Positions 48,302 through 56,826 of a DNA stretch of 64,000 bases are shown one piece after another. The stretch spans positions 1,229,572 to 1,293,571 of the forward strand of contig NZ_JACFYZ010000001.1 of the NCBI RefSeq assembly GCF_015712065.1, written 5' to 3'. Below the pieces are notes generated by a model, which worked only from the letters and a program-made list of their open reading frames with translations, was not told the origin of the DNA and searched no databases. Each line of letters opens with the position of its first letter. Position 1 is the stretch's first letter. The translations under genes and the position numbers were made by a program. This stretch comes from Ectopseudomonas chengduensis (lineage in GTDB: Bacteria > Pseudomonadota > Gammaproteobacteria > Pseudomonadales > Pseudomonadaceae).

Positions 48302-48576
48302 CGGGCACGTCCGTGTGTGTGCGCGGGCTGGCGATCAATTGCTGGCTCTTGAGGTGCGCACGCCTTGTTGAATAATGGGGCGGTCGCAAAGAATGCCGAG
48401 CCCACCCGAGCATGAGCAAGTACTGGCATTTTGGCAACTGACCAGTGGGTGCGCCGGTCAACATGACTGGTGTGAGCCAGCGCACAACGCGCTCCGCTTG
48501 AGGGATTTCCGCGCAGGGCACAAAATGCCGCCTTCGTAGTCTACCCAGACTCATTCACAACCTCTGGACGCTCTCC

Positions 48577-49074
48577 ATGCTCCGTTTTTCCAAACTCTGC
48601 ACCGCCGTTCTGCTCAGCGCGAGCGCATCCCTGGCCATGGCCGATGCTGCCAGTCACGCCGCCGATGCCGAGCGTTTTCTCAAGCTGGCCCACGCCGACA
48701 AGCTGACCGTGCCGGTGTATGGCCAGGTGCAGCAGATGTTCGCCCAGCGTTTCGCCCAGGCGCCGGATGGCAAGAAGGCAGTGCTCGAGAGTTATCAGGC
48801 CAAGGCCAACACCGCGCTGGACAAGGCCGTCGGCTGGGACAAGCTCAAGCCGGACATGGTCAAGCTCTACACCAGCAACTTCAACGAGCAGGAGCTCAAG
48901 GACCTGATCGCCTTCTACGAGTCGCCTCTGGGACAGAAGGTGCTGCAGAAGATGCCGACCCTCACCGCACAATCCGCACAGATCACCCAGAGCAAGCTGG
49001 AAACCGCCGTGCCCGAGGTGAACAAGCTGCTGGCCGACATGAGCAACGAGCTCGGCCTGCCGAAACAGCCCTGA
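48577..49074 (+). CDS. Exported DUF2059 protein
   Basis: The 165-residue product has a signal peptide (MLRFSKLCTAVLLSASASLAMA) and then an all-helical DUF2059 domain; LYTSNFNEQELKDLIAFYESPLGQKVLQKMP is the family hallmark. It is probably periplasmic and of unknown function. The stop overlaps the next frame, and a BolA gene follows in the same unit. The 275-bp gap upstream to the divergent DUF2804 gene should hold both promoters. Confidence 0.88.
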   Translation: MLRFSKLCTAVLLSASASLAMADAASHAADAERFLKLAHADKLTVPVYGQVQQMFAQRFAQAPDGKKAVLESYQAKANTALDKAVGWDKLKPDMVKLYTSNFNEQELKDLIAFYESPLGQKVLQKMPTLTAQSAQITQSKLETAVPEVNKLLADMSNELGLPKQP

Positions 49075-49085
49075 TGGAGCCCGAG

Positions 49086-49379
49086 ATGTCCAAGCAAGAC
49101 CTGATCGTCACCGCCCTGACGGCGCTGCAGCCCGAGTATCTCGATGTGCTGGATGAGAGCCATATGCACAGCCGCGGTCTGGAGACCCACTACAAGGCGG
49201 TGATCGTCAGCCCGGCGTTTGCCGGCCTGAATGCGGTCAAGCGACATCAGAAGGTCTATGCCACGGTCGGCGAGCTGATGGGGCAGATCCACGCGCTGGC
49301 GCTGCACACCTACACCCCGGAGGAGTGGGCGGCGCAGGGTGTGGCCCCGGCCTCGCCGACCTGCCGCGGCGGTCATTGA
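49086..49379 (+). CDS. BolA family protein
   Basis: BolA proteins pair with monothiol glutaredoxins in iron-sulfur trafficking or act in stress morphology. The 97-residue product contains LQPEYLDVLDESHMHSRG, YKAVIVSPAFAGLNAVKRHQKVY and IHALALHTYTPEEW, the standard family pattern with the conserved His residues. The ATG at 49086 has GGAG six bases upstream. It is cotranscribed with the DUF2059 gene. Confidence 0.92.
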   Translation: MSKQDLIVTALTALQPEYLDVLDESHMHSRGLETHYKAVIVSPAFAGLNAVKRHQKVYATVGELMGQIHALALHTYTPEEWAAQGVAPASPTCRGGH

Positions 49380-49380
49380 T

Positions 49381-49430
49381 GTAGCCCAATCCGCGGCAAC
49401 GATCATTTCCCGGATTGCATCCGGACTACG
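49381..49430. repeat. Short inverted repeat after bolA
   Basis: This is a degenerate unit pairing TAGCCCAATCCGCGG-like sequence with CCCGGATTGCATCCGG, of the same type as 9843-9900. Confidence 0.55.
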
Positions 49431-49528
49431 CGACAGGCTGTCGCGCCCTGTCGCCAACTTACCCTGGCGATTCGCCGATTTGTTAGAATCCGCCCGCGCC
49501 GGCCCACGCCGGCGCTTTCGTTGAGATT

Positions 49529-49649
49529 CTCGATCTAGCGAGCTAGAGCCATGCAAGGCAAAAACAGGCGAGGAAGCGCAGTGTACTTTTGTACATGAGC
49601 ATTCCAAGCCTGTTTTTAACGCAGCAGGGCCGACGCGCAGCTGATCGAG
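49529..49649. other. Long structured element in the trhO leader
   Basis: Nested complementary segments are visible: CTCGATC (49529-49535) with GATCGAG (49643-49649), AAAAACAGGC (49560-49569) with GCCTGTTTTT (49608-49617), GGAA with TTCC further in, and TGTAC-TTTT-GTACA at the tip (49582-49595). A TAGAAT box at 49485-49490 may start transcription before it. It could be a structured RNA leader or a dispersed repeat. It ends 44 bases before the trhO ATG. Confidence 0.6.
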
Positions 49650-49693
49650 GGCCAGTCCGCCCTTTACGTGGGCGACTACTGAGAGAACTGTTC

Positions 49694-50632
49694 ATGACCG
49701 ACAAGATCGTCGTCGCGGCGTTGTATAAATTCGTCTCCCTGCCGGATTACCAGGCGCTGCGCGAACCCCTGCTGCAAACCCTGATCGATAACGACATCAA
49801 GGGCACCCTGTTGCTCGCCGAAGAGGGCATCAATGGCACCGTTTCCGGCACCCGCGCCGCTATCGATGCGCTGCTCGCCTGGTTCCGCCTGGATGCCCGT
49901 CTGGCCGATATCGACCACAAGGAATCCTATTGCGATGAACAGCCGTTCTATCGCACCAAGGTCAAGCTGAAGAAAGAGATCGTTACCCTCGGCGTGCCGG
50001 GCGTCGACCCCAACCAGCGCGTCGGTACCTACGTCGAGCCGCAGGACTGGAACGCCCTGATCAGCGACCCCGAAGTGCTGCTGATCGATACCCGCAACGA
50101 CTATGAGGTGGCCATCGGTACCTTCGAGGGCGCCATCGACCCCAAGACCAAGTCTTTCCGCGAGTTCCCCGAGTACATCAAGGCCCACTTCGACCCGAGC
50201 AAACACAAGAAGGTGGCGATGTTCTGCACGGGTGGTATCCGCTGCGAGAAGGCCTCCAGCTACATGCTCGGCGAGGGTTTCGAGGAGGTCTATCACCTCA
50301 AGGGCGGCATCCTCAAATACCTCGAGGAAGTACCGCAGGAACAGACCAAGTGGCAGGGCGACTGCTTCGTCTTCGATAATCGTGTGACCGTGCGTCATGA
50401 CCTCTCCGAGGGCGACTACGATCAGTGTCACGCCTGCCGCACGCCGATCTCCGTGGAAGACCGCCAGTCCGAGTTCTACAGCCCCGGCGTCAGCTGTCCA
50501 CATTGCTGGGATTCGCTGCCGGAGAAAACCCGTGAAAGCGCCCGCGAGCGACAGAAGCAGATCGAACTGGCGCGCCAGCGCAACCAGCCGCACCCGATTG
50601 GCCGCGACCCCCGCCAACTGAACGAGGCCTGA
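49694..50632 (+). CDS. trhO: tRNA uridine(34) hydroxylase TrhO (YceA type, rhodanese domain)
   Basis: TrhO hydroxylates U34 of certain tRNAs to 5-hydroxyuridine using oxygen. The 312-residue product has an N-terminal acylphosphatase-like domain, a rhodanese domain (about 120-218) with the active-site Cys178 in [12 protein letters not shown] (also Cys184), and a C-terminal Cys-rich segment ([15 protein letters not shown]). The ATG at 49694 is chosen over an earlier frame start at 49589, which lies inside the structured element. Confidence 0.94.
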   Translation: MTDKIVVAALYKFVSLPDYQALREPLLQTLIDNDIKGTLLLAEEGINGTVSGTRAAIDALLAWFRLDARLADIDHKESYCDEQPFYRTKVKLKKEIVTLGVPGVDPNQRVGTYVEPQDWNALISDPEVLLIDTRNDYEVAIGTFEGAIDPKTKSFREFPEYIKAHFDPSKHKKVAMFCTGGIRCEKASSYMLGEGFEEVYHLKGGILKYLEEVPQEQTKWQGDCFVFDNRVTVRHDLSEGDYDQCHACRTPISVEDRQSEFYSPGVSCPHCWDSLPEKTRESARERQKQIELARQRNQPHPIGRDPRQLNEA

Positions 50633-50635
50633 CCC

Positions 50636-51268
50636 ATGGCTAGCCGCCTGCTCTACGTGATGGACCCGATGTGCTCCTGGTGCTGGGGTTTCGCCCCGGT
50701 GGTCGAAGCACTGGCCGAGCAGGCGGCTGCCGCCGGCGTGCCGCTGCAGATCGTGGTGGGTGGCCTGCGCCGCGATCAGGTGGCGATCGATGCGGCCGCG
50801 CGGGTGCGTTACCTGGGCTACTGGCAGGCGGTCAACGCCAGTACCGGGCAGCTGTTCGACTTCGAACGCGGGCTGCCCGAGGGGCTGGTGTACGACACCG
50901 AGCCAGCCTGCCGTGCGCTGGTCACCGCGCGCCTGCTCGATGCCGCCAGTGCCTGGACGCTGCTCAAGCTGGTTCAGCAAGCTTTCTACACCGAGGGCGC
51001 CGACGTCACCCAGGCCAGCGTGCTGGTACAACTGGCCGAGCAGGCGGGCATCCCGCGCATCGAGTTCGCCGAGGCCTTCGACAGTCAGGCCATGCAGGAG
51101 GCGACTGCCGCCGACTTCACCTGGGTACAGGATCTGGGCATCGCCGGCTTCCCCACCTTGCTGGCGGAGCGCGACGGCCAGCTGGCGTTGCTGACCAACG
51201 GCTATCAACCGCTCGAGGTACTGGCGCCGCTGCTGGGCCGCTGGCTGGAGCGCGCTGCCAATGCCTGA
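50636..51268 (+). CDS. DsbA-family thioredoxin-fold protein (cytoplasmic)
   Basis: The 210-residue product starts MASRLLYVMDPMCSWCWGFAPV, with a CSWC redox motif at Cys13-Cys16 and a cis-Pro loop GFPTLL near the end. A helical domain is inserted between, as in the DsbA/FrnE group. There is no signal peptide, so it acts in the cytoplasm. It follows trhO after three bases and overlaps the ABC exporter gene by eight, so the three are made together. The substrate is unknown. Confidence 0.9.
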   Translation: MASRLLYVMDPMCSWCWGFAPVVEALAEQAAAAGVPLQIVVGGLRRDQVAIDAAARVRYLGYWQAVNASTGQLFDFERGLPEGLVYDTEPACRALVTARLLDAASAWTLLKLVQQAFYTEGADVTQASVLVQLAEQAGIPRIEFAEAFDSQAMQEATAADFTWVQDLGIAGFPTLLAERDGQLALLTNGYQPLEVLAPLLGRWLERAANA

Positions 51269-53042
51269 TCGGTTGAGCTGGGCAGAAATCCGTCGCCTGG
51301 CCCTGCATCACAAGAAAGCGCTGATCCTGGCCAATCTGGTCGCCGTGCTGGCGACCTTGTGCAGCGTGCCGATCCCGTTGCTGTTGCCGCTACTGGTGGA
51401 CGAAGTGCTGCTGCACGACGGCGACGCGGCGCTCAAGGTGATGGACAACTTCCTGCCGGCCGACTGGGAAACGGCGGCTGGCTATATCGGCCTGATGCTG
51501 CTGTTGACCCTGCTGTTGCGCGGCTCGGCGCTGATCTTCAACGTGTTGCAGGCGCGGCTGTTCGCCAGGCTGTCGAAAGACATCGTCTACCGCATCCGCA
51601 TGCGCCTGATCGAACGGCTCAAGCGCATTTCCCTCGGCGAATACGAGAGTTTGGGTGGCGGCACCGTGACCACCCACCTGGTCACCGATCTGGATACCCT
51701 GGACAAGTTCGTCGGCGAGACCCTCAGCCGTTTTCTGGTGGCGGTACTGACCCTGGTCGGCACCTCGGCCATCCTGATCTGGATGCACTGGCAACTGGCC
51801 TTGCTGATCCTGCTGTTCAACCCGCTGGTGATCTACGCCACCGTGTTGCTGGGCAAGAAGGTCAAGCACCTGAAGAAGCTGGAGAACGACAGCACGTCGC
51901 GTTTCACCCAGGCGCTGACCGAGACCCTGGAAGCCATTCAGGAAGTGCGCGCCGGCAACCGCCAGGGCTACTTCCTCGGCCGACTCGGCGGGCGCGCGCG
52001 CGAGGTGCGCGACTATGCCGTTGCCTCGCAGTGGAAGAGCGATGCCTCCAACCGTGCCAGCGGCCTGCTGTTCCAGTTCGGTATCGACGTGTTCCGCGCG
52101 GCGGCGATGCTCACCGTGCTGTTTTCCGACCTGTCCATCGGCCAGATGCTCGCGGTGTTCAGCTACCTGTGGTTCATGATCGGCCCGGTGGAGCAGCTGC
52201 TCAGCCTGCAGTACGCGTTCTACGCTGCAGGCGGCGCGCTGACGCGGATCAACGAGCTGCTGGCACGCAAGGACGAGCCGCAGTACGACGGGCGCGTCGA
52301 TCCTTTCAAGGGGCGCGACACGGTCGGTATCGAGGTGCGCGGGTTGACCTTCGGCTATGGCGAGGAGCCAGTGCTGGATCGTCTCGATCTGTCTATCGGC
52401 CCGGGTGAGAAGGTCGCCATCGTCGGCGCGTCCGGCGGTGGCAAGAGCACGCTGGTGCAGCTGCTGCTGGGCCTTTATACGCCACAGGCTGGCAGTATCC
52501 GCTTCGGCGGCAGCGCGCTGGAGGAGATCGGCCTGGACGGCGTGCGCGACAACGTCGCGGTAGTGTTGCAGCACCCGGCACTGTTCAACGACACGGTGCG
52601 TGCCAATCTGACCATGGGTCGTGAGCGCAGCGACGAGGCTTGTTGGCAGGCACTGCGCATCGCCCAGCTCCATGACACCATCGCGCAACTGCCGCAGGGT
52701 CTGGACAGCGTGGTCGGGCGCAGCGGAGTGCGGCTCTCTGGCGGGCAGCGTCAGCGCCTGGCGATCGCGCGCATGGTGCTGGCCGAACCGAAGGTGGTGA
52801 TTCTCGACGAGGCCACCTCGGCACTGGATGCCGCCACCGAGTACGCGCTGCACGAAGCGCTGGCGCAGTTCCTTGAAGGTCGCACCACACTGATCATCGC
52901 CCACCGCCTCAGCGCGGTGAAACAGGCTGACCGCGTGCTGGTGTTCGATGGCGGCAGCGTCGCCGAGGATGGCGACCACCAGCAACTGATCGCTGAAGGT
53001 GGCCTGTACGCCAAGCTCTACGGGCATTTGCAGCAGGGCTGA
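51261..53042 (+). CDS. ABC exporter, fused membrane and ATPase domains
   Basis: The 593-residue half-transporter has a six-helix type IV ABC membrane domain (about 20-310) and an ATPase domain: Walker A GASGGGKST, signature LSGGQRQRLAIARMV, Walker B VVILDEATSALD and the switch His in IIAHRLS. It resembles MsbA/lipid- or peptide-exporter families. The substrate cannot be named; the overlap with a thiol-redox gene is suggestive. It ends in a repeat-rich convergent gap. Confidence 0.93.
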   Translation: MPDRLSWAEIRRLALHHKKALILANLVAVLATLCSVPIPLLLPLLVDEVLLHDGDAALKVMDNFLPADWETAAGYIGLMLLLTLLLRGSALIFNVLQARLFARLSKDIVYRIRMRLIERLKRISLGEYESLGGGTVTTHLVTDLDTLDKFVGETLSRFLVAVLTLVGTSAILIWMHWQLALLILLFNPLVIYATVLLGKKVKHLKKLENDSTSRFTQALTETLEAIQEVRAGNRQGYFLGRLGGRAREVRDYAVASQWKSDASNRASGLLFQFGIDVFRAAAMLTVLFSDLSIGQMLAVFSYLWFMIGPVEQLLSLQYAFYAAGGALTRINELLARKDEPQYDGRVDPFKGRDTVGIEVRGLTFGYGEEPVLDRLDLSIGPGEKVAIVGASGGGKSTLVQLLLGLYTPQAGSIRFGGSALEEIGLDGVRDNVAVVLQHPALFNDTVRANLTMGRERSDEACWQALRIAQLHDTIAQLPQGLDSVVGRSGVRLSGGQRQRLAIARMVLAEPKVVILDEATSALDAATEYALHEALAQFLEGRTTLIIAHRLSAVKQADRVLVFDGGSVAEDGDHQQLIAEGGLYAKLYGHLQQG

Positions 53043-53093
53043 GTCGTAGGGTGCGCCGTGCGCACCGCAGCGATCAGGATTCTTGGGAAATTC

Positions 53094-53227
53094 GTCGCGG
53101 CTGAAGCCCCTCCCACGAGGTTTCGCTGCTGCAATGACAGGCTGCCTCGCTCTGTGGGAGGCGCTTCAGCGGCGATGCTCCACCTCAGGCATGGCTCATC
53201 AGCGCTTCGCTCAATTCCTCGAACAGT
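53094..53227. repeat. Repeat copy A carrying a fragment of the LysR gene end
   Basis: The 134 bases match copy B (53404-53538) with about 15 differences. The first part is a REP-like pair (CGGCTGAAGCCCCTCCCAC and GTGGGAGGCGCTTCAGC). The last 43 bases correspond to the final 14 codons and stop of the LysR gene at 53496-53538. In copy A the last codon reads Ala instead of Asp. Confidence 0.88.
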
Positions 53228-53228
53228 T

Positions 53229-53280
53229 GTAGGGCGGGTGCAACCCGCCATAAATGAGTGGCGGGTTGCACCCGCCCTAC
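53229..53280. repeat. Perfect 22-bp palindrome
   Basis: The arms at 53229-53250 and 53259-53280 (GTAGGGCGGGTGCAACCCGC... and its complement) match over all 22 bases, with an 8-base loop. It abuts repeat copy A. Confidence 0.92.
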
Positions 53281-53403
53281 GGATCTGAAGCCGCTTCTAC
53301 GGGATAGGTAGGAGCGGCTGGGCGGCATTCCGTTTCAGCCGCGATGCTCTTTTGCGCAACCCATGTCCCCGGATTGCGTCCGGGCTACACATCATCCACG
53401 CCT
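53281..53403. other. Repeat-rich spacer without genes
   Basis: It contains a partial REP-like unit (AGGAGCGGCTGGGCGGC near 53311) and a CCCCGGATTGCGTCCGGG-type palindrome near 53371-53388. No coding frame is supported. Both flanking genes end here (ABC exporter from the left, LysR from the right). Confidence 0.6.
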
Positions 53404-53538
53404 GTCGCGGCTGAAGCCCCTCCCACAAGGTCTCGCTGCTGCAATGAGCGGCTGCTCCCGCTCTGTGGGAGGCGCTTTAGCGGCGACGCTCTACCTCAGT
53501 CATGGCTCATCAGAGCTTCGCTCAATTCCTCGAACAGT
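53404..53538. repeat. Repeat copy B overlapping the LysR 3' end
   Basis: It is the partner of copy A, 310 bases downstream. Its right third is the genuine end of the LysR coding sequence; its left part is the REP-like pair of arms. Confidence 0.88.
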
Positions 53539-54359
53539 GTCTGCACCGAGCGCAAGGCCCGGCAATCCGGGCGGGTCAGCAACCAGAGTTCGGTGTCGCA
53601 GCCGGCCAGCGGCGGGCCGAGTGCCTTGAGTTCGGGGTGGGCGCGCAGCACGAAGTCGGGCAGGGCGGCGACACCCAGCCCGGCGCGGGCCAGCTGCGCC
53701 ACGGCGTACATGCTGCTGCAGCGGTAGTTGGGGGTGACGCCCGGCAGCTCGCGCAGGCGCCACAGTACCGTGGCGTGATCCGGCATCGCCTCGTCCGGGG
53801 CGATCCAGCTCTGCCGTGCCAGGTCGCTGCGATCCTGGCCATCATCGCGCGCGCAGACGAGGTAGGACACGCTGGCCAGGCGCCGGCCGACCAGGTGCTC
53901 CGGCGGCTCGTTGGTCAGGCGCAGGGCCAGGTCGGCATCGCGCCGGCTCAGGTTGGCGAAGTCGTTGGACGTCACCAGCTCCAGCGCCAGCGCCGGGTAA
54001 CTGGGCATGAAACGCGCCATCGCCGGTAGCAGCAGGCTGCTCAATACTGCATCGGTGCAGGTCAGGCGCACCGTACCGCTGACTACCTGCTTGCCCAGCT
54101 CCAGCGCCACGCGTGCAGCATCCAGCGCCTGTTCGGCGCGCTCGGCCTGCTCGGCCAGGGCGCGGGCGGTTTCGCTGGGTTCGTAGCCGCGTCGACTCTT
54201 CTCGAACAGCGCCACCCCCAGGGCGGCCTCCAGGCGGCGCACGGCGCGAAACACCGTGGACACGTCGACCTGCATAAGTTCTGCCGCGCGCGCCAGGGAG
54301 CGGCCACGCACCAGGGCGAGCACCAGGGAGAGGTCGATATGGTCGATTTGATATTGCAC
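53496..54359 (-). CDS. LysR-family transcriptional regulator
   Basis: The 287-residue product has the LysR winged helix-turn-helix (LVRGRSLARAAELMQVDVSTVFRAVRRLE, about 15-45) and a substrate-binding domain (about 90-285). I use the GTG at 54359 (MQYQIDHIDLSLVLALV); a TTG at 54389 would add ten residues without a ribosome site. The gene diverges from the amidotransferase/ABM pair with about 75 bp between, so it probably regulates them. Its last 43 bases are duplicated downstream. Confidence 0.9.
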   Translation of the reverse strand: MQYQIDHIDLSLVLALVRGRSLARAAELMQVDVSTVFRAVRRLEAALGVALFEKSRRGYEPSETARALAEQAERAEQALDAARVALELGKQVVSGTVRLTCTDAVLSSLLLPAMARFMPSYPALALELVTSNDFANLSRRDADLALRLTNEPPEHLVGRRLASVSYLVCARDDGQDRSDLARQSWIAPDEAMPDHATVLWRLRELPGVTPNYRCSSMYAVAQLARAGLGVAALPDFVLRAHPELKALGPPLAGCDTELWLLTRPDCRALRSVQTLFEELSEALMSHD

Positions 54360-54433
54360 GGCTGCAATCTCTGCTTGTCTATTCGCCAATTATTATTGCG
54401 CGAGCGCCATCTTATAGTGGCAGGGAGACCGCC

Positions 54434-55192
54434 ATGCAAGAGGGGGATAGGCGTATGTACAGCAAGTGTCGAGTCAAGGTCGCTCTGGTGGGTGACTACA
54501 ATGCGGCGATTGCCGCGCACCGGGCCATTCCCGAGGCGCTGCGCCTGGCCAGCGAGGCACTGGGTGTGGTGGTCGAGCATGACTGGCTGGCCACTGACAG
54601 TCTCGTCGATGACGCCACCCTGATGGCTTACGACGGCATCTGGTGCGTGCCGGGCAGCCCCTATGCCGCCACCGAAGGTGCGTTGCGCGCCATTCGTTTC
54701 GCGCGCGAGCAGGGCGTGCCGTTCCTGGGCACCTGTGGCGGCTTCCAGCACGCGCTGCTGGAGTACGCGCGCAACCGCCTGGGCTGGACGGATGCCGAAC
54801 ACGCCGAGCTGTCGCCGCAAGCGCAGAACCTTCTGATCACGCCCCTGAGCTGTGCCTTGCTGGACGTCAGCGAGCACGTGCACCTGGTCTCCGGCTCGCG
54901 CATTGCCGAGCTCTACGGTGTACGTGAGATCAGCGAGCAGTACCTGTGCCGCTACGGCCTCGCTGATGCCTTCGTCGAGCCGCTGATGGCCCAGGCGCTG
55001 AAGGCCTCCGGGCACGACCAGGCGGGCGCGGTACGTGCCATCGAACTGGAAGATCATCCGTTCTTCATCGCTACTCTGTTCCAGCCCGAGCGTGCGGCGC
55101 TGGAGGGGCGTCTGCCGCCAGTAGTTGCCGGCCTGGTCGGCGCCTGCGCAGTGCAGTCGGTGCATGAAGCGCAACAGGAGGCGGTCGCGTGA
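54434..55192 (+). CDS. CTP-synthase-like class I amidotransferase-domain protein
   Basis: The 252-residue product matches the family named CTP synthase C-terminal region-related (seleno)protein: VALVGDYNAAIAAHRAIPEAL at the N-terminus, IWCVPGSPYA, and the nucleophile elbow FLGTCGGFQH with Cys101. Where CTP synthase has the catalytic His and Glu (FHPE), this protein has FQPE (Gln217, Glu219). So it may not be a usual glutaminase. Starts at 54434 (GGGAG upstream) and 54455 (GAGGGGG upstream) are both possible. It overlaps the ABM gene by GTGA. Confidence 0.85.
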   Translation: MQEGDRRMYSKCRVKVALVGDYNAAIAAHRAIPEALRLASEALGVVVEHDWLATDSLVDDATLMAYDGIWCVPGSPYAATEGALRAIRFAREQGVPFLGTCGGFQHALLEYARNRLGWTDAEHAELSPQAQNLLITPLSCALLDVSEHVHLVSGSRIAELYGVREISEQYLCRYGLADAFVEPLMAQALKASGHDQAGAVRAIELEDHPFFIATLFQPERAALEGRLPPVVAGLVGACAVQSVHEAQQEAVA

Positions 55193-55515
55193 TCGCCACC
55201 ACTCCCGAGCCCCCTTACTACGTGGTGATGTTCACCTCGCTGCGCACCGAGGTGGACGCCGGCTACGCCGAAGCCGCGCAACGCATGCTGGAACTGGCCG
55301 CGCAGCAGCCCGGCTTTCTCGGCGTGGAGTCGGCACGCAGTGATGGCCTGGGCATCACTCTGTCCTATTGGCAGAGCGAGGAGGCCATTCGCGTCTGGCG
55401 TGAGCATGCCGAGCACAGCGCCGTTCGCGAGCAGGGGCGCACCGACTGGTATGCCGCTTTCACCACTCGCGTGGCCAAGGTGGAGCGCGCCTACACATTC
55501 TCGCGCCCGAGCTGA
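55189..55515 (+). CDS. Antibiotic biosynthesis monooxygenase (ABM) domain protein
   Basis: The 108-residue product is one ABM ferredoxin-like domain: YYVVMFTSLRTEVDAGYAEAAQRMLELAAQQPGFLGVES, then ITLSYWQSEEAIRVWREHAEHSAVREQGR. Members act as cofactor-free oxygenases or heme-degrading enzymes, and many have no known reaction. It starts at a GTG overlapping the amidotransferase stop codon and so is translationally coupled. Confidence 0.88.
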   Translation: MIATTPEPPYYVVMFTSLRTEVDAGYAEAAQRMLELAAQQPGFLGVESARSDGLGITLSYWQSEEAIRVWREHAEHSAVREQGRTDWYAAFTTRVAKVERAYTFSRPS

Positions 55516-55543
55516 GTGATAGCGGCAAGCCGGCTGACCGCTT

Positions 55544-55612
55544 TGTAAGGATTTTTTTACGGCTGTCAGGGTTTTGCGTGCCTTGCCTGGAGGGTGTAAG
55601 GAAAATTTGCCG
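55544..55612 (+). promoter_or_regulatory. Candidate PhhR/TyrR boxes before hppD
   Basis: TGTAAG-N6-TTTACG (55544-55561) is close to the TyrR/PhhR consensus TGTAAA-N6-TTTACA, with one mismatch in each half. A weaker one, TGTAAG-N6-TTGCCG (55595-55612), starts 51 bases later, about five helical turns. The hpd genes of other pseudomonads are PhhR-controlled. The rest of the 224-bp gap shows no gene. Confidence 0.5.
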
Positions 55613-55739
55613 CTGCCGCACTCGGCCACCGCGTCGACGTGTCGCAAAGCATCTTGAGAGCGGGTCTGCACTCGGTTGTCATGAGGTTGTCCGCAACGCA
55701 TTCGTGCGGCTGCCATAACAATGACAATCAGGAGGCGAA

Positions 55740-56822
55740 ATGACCGCCGTGGCCAAGATCGAGCAGCACAACCCCATCGGAACCGACGGTTTCGAGTTCG
55801 TCGAATTTACCGCACCGAATGCCGAAGGCATCGAGCAACTGCGCCAGTTGTTCACCGCCATGGGTTTCACCGAGACCGCCAAGCACCGCTCGAAAGAGGT
55901 GTGGCTGTTCCAGCAGAACGACATCAACATCGTGCTCAACGGCAGCCCCACCGGCCACGTGCGCGCCTTCGGCGAGAAGCATGGCCCCAGCGCCTGCGCC
56001 ATGGCCTTCCGGGTCAAGAACGCGGCCCAGGCCGCTGCTTACGTCGAGCAGCAGGGCGCCAAGCTGGTGGGCAGCCACGCCAACTTCGGCGAGCTGAACA
56101 TTCCCTGCGTCGAGGGCATCGGTGGTTCCCTGCTGTATCTGGTTGACCGCTATGGCGACAAGAGCATCTACGACGTCGACTTCGAGTACATCGAAGGCCG
56201 CAGCCCGAATGACAACGCCGTCGGCCTGCAGTGCATCGACCACCTGACCCACAACGTGCGTCGCGGGCAGATGGACGTGTGGTCCGGCTTCTACGAGCGT
56301 ATCGCCAATTTTCGCGAGATCCGCTACTTCGACATCGAAGGCAAGCTCACCGGCCTGTTCTCCCGCGCCATGACCGCGCCGTGCGGCAAGATCCGCATCC
56401 CGATCAACGAGTCGGCCGATGACAAGTCGCAGATCGAGGAATTCATCCGCGAGTACCACGGCGAAGGCATCCAGCACATCGCCCTGAGCACCGACGACAT
56501 CTACGCCACCGTGCGCCAACTGCGCGCCAATGGCGTCGACTTCATGACCACCCCGGATACCTACTACGAGAAGGTCGATACCCGCGTCGCCGGCCATGGC
56601 GAGCCGACTGACGTACTGCGTGAACTGAACATTCTGATCGACGGAGCGCCGGGCGATGACGGCATCCTGCTGCAGATCTTCACCAACACGGTGATCGGCC
56701 CGATCTTCTTCGAGATCATCCAGCGCAAGGGCAATCAGGGCTTCGGCGAGGGCAACTTCAAGGCCTTGTTCGAGTCCATCGAGGAAGACCAGCTGCGTCG
56801 CGGTGTGATCTCCGAGGAGTGA
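55740..56822 (+). CDS. hppD: 4-Hydroxyphenylpyruvate dioxygenase HppD
   Basis: HppD turns 4-hydroxyphenylpyruvate to homogentisate in tyrosine breakdown. The 360-residue product has the two vicinal-oxygen-chelate domains and the iron ligands His168 (CIDHLTHNV), His246 (GIQHIALST) and Glu325 (FFEIIQRKG). A CAGGAGG ribosome site precedes the ATG. hmgA follows after four bases. Confidence 0.96.
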   Translation: MTAVAKIEQHNPIGTDGFEFVEFTAPNAEGIEQLRQLFTAMGFTETAKHRSKEVWLFQQNDINIVLNGSPTGHVRAFGEKHGPSACAMAFRVKNAAQAAAYVEQQGAKLVGSHANFGELNIPCVEGIGGSLLYLVDRYGDKSIYDVDFEYIEGRSPNDNAVGLQCIDHLTHNVRRGQMDVWSGFYERIANFREIRYFDIEGKLTGLFSRAMTAPCGKIRIPINESADDKSQIEEFIREYHGEGIQHIALSTDDIYATVRQLRANGVDFMTTPDTYYEKVDTRVAGHGEPTDVLRELNILIDGAPGDDGILLQIFTNTVIGPIFFEIIQRKGNQGFGEGNFKALFESIEEDQLRRGVISEE

Positions 56823-56826
56823 TGCC

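Noticed and set aside
54434..55192. A selenocysteine codon in the amidotransferase-like gene
   Set aside because: The family includes selenoproteins, but the active-site codon here encodes Cys, and no in-frame TGA interrupts the gene.
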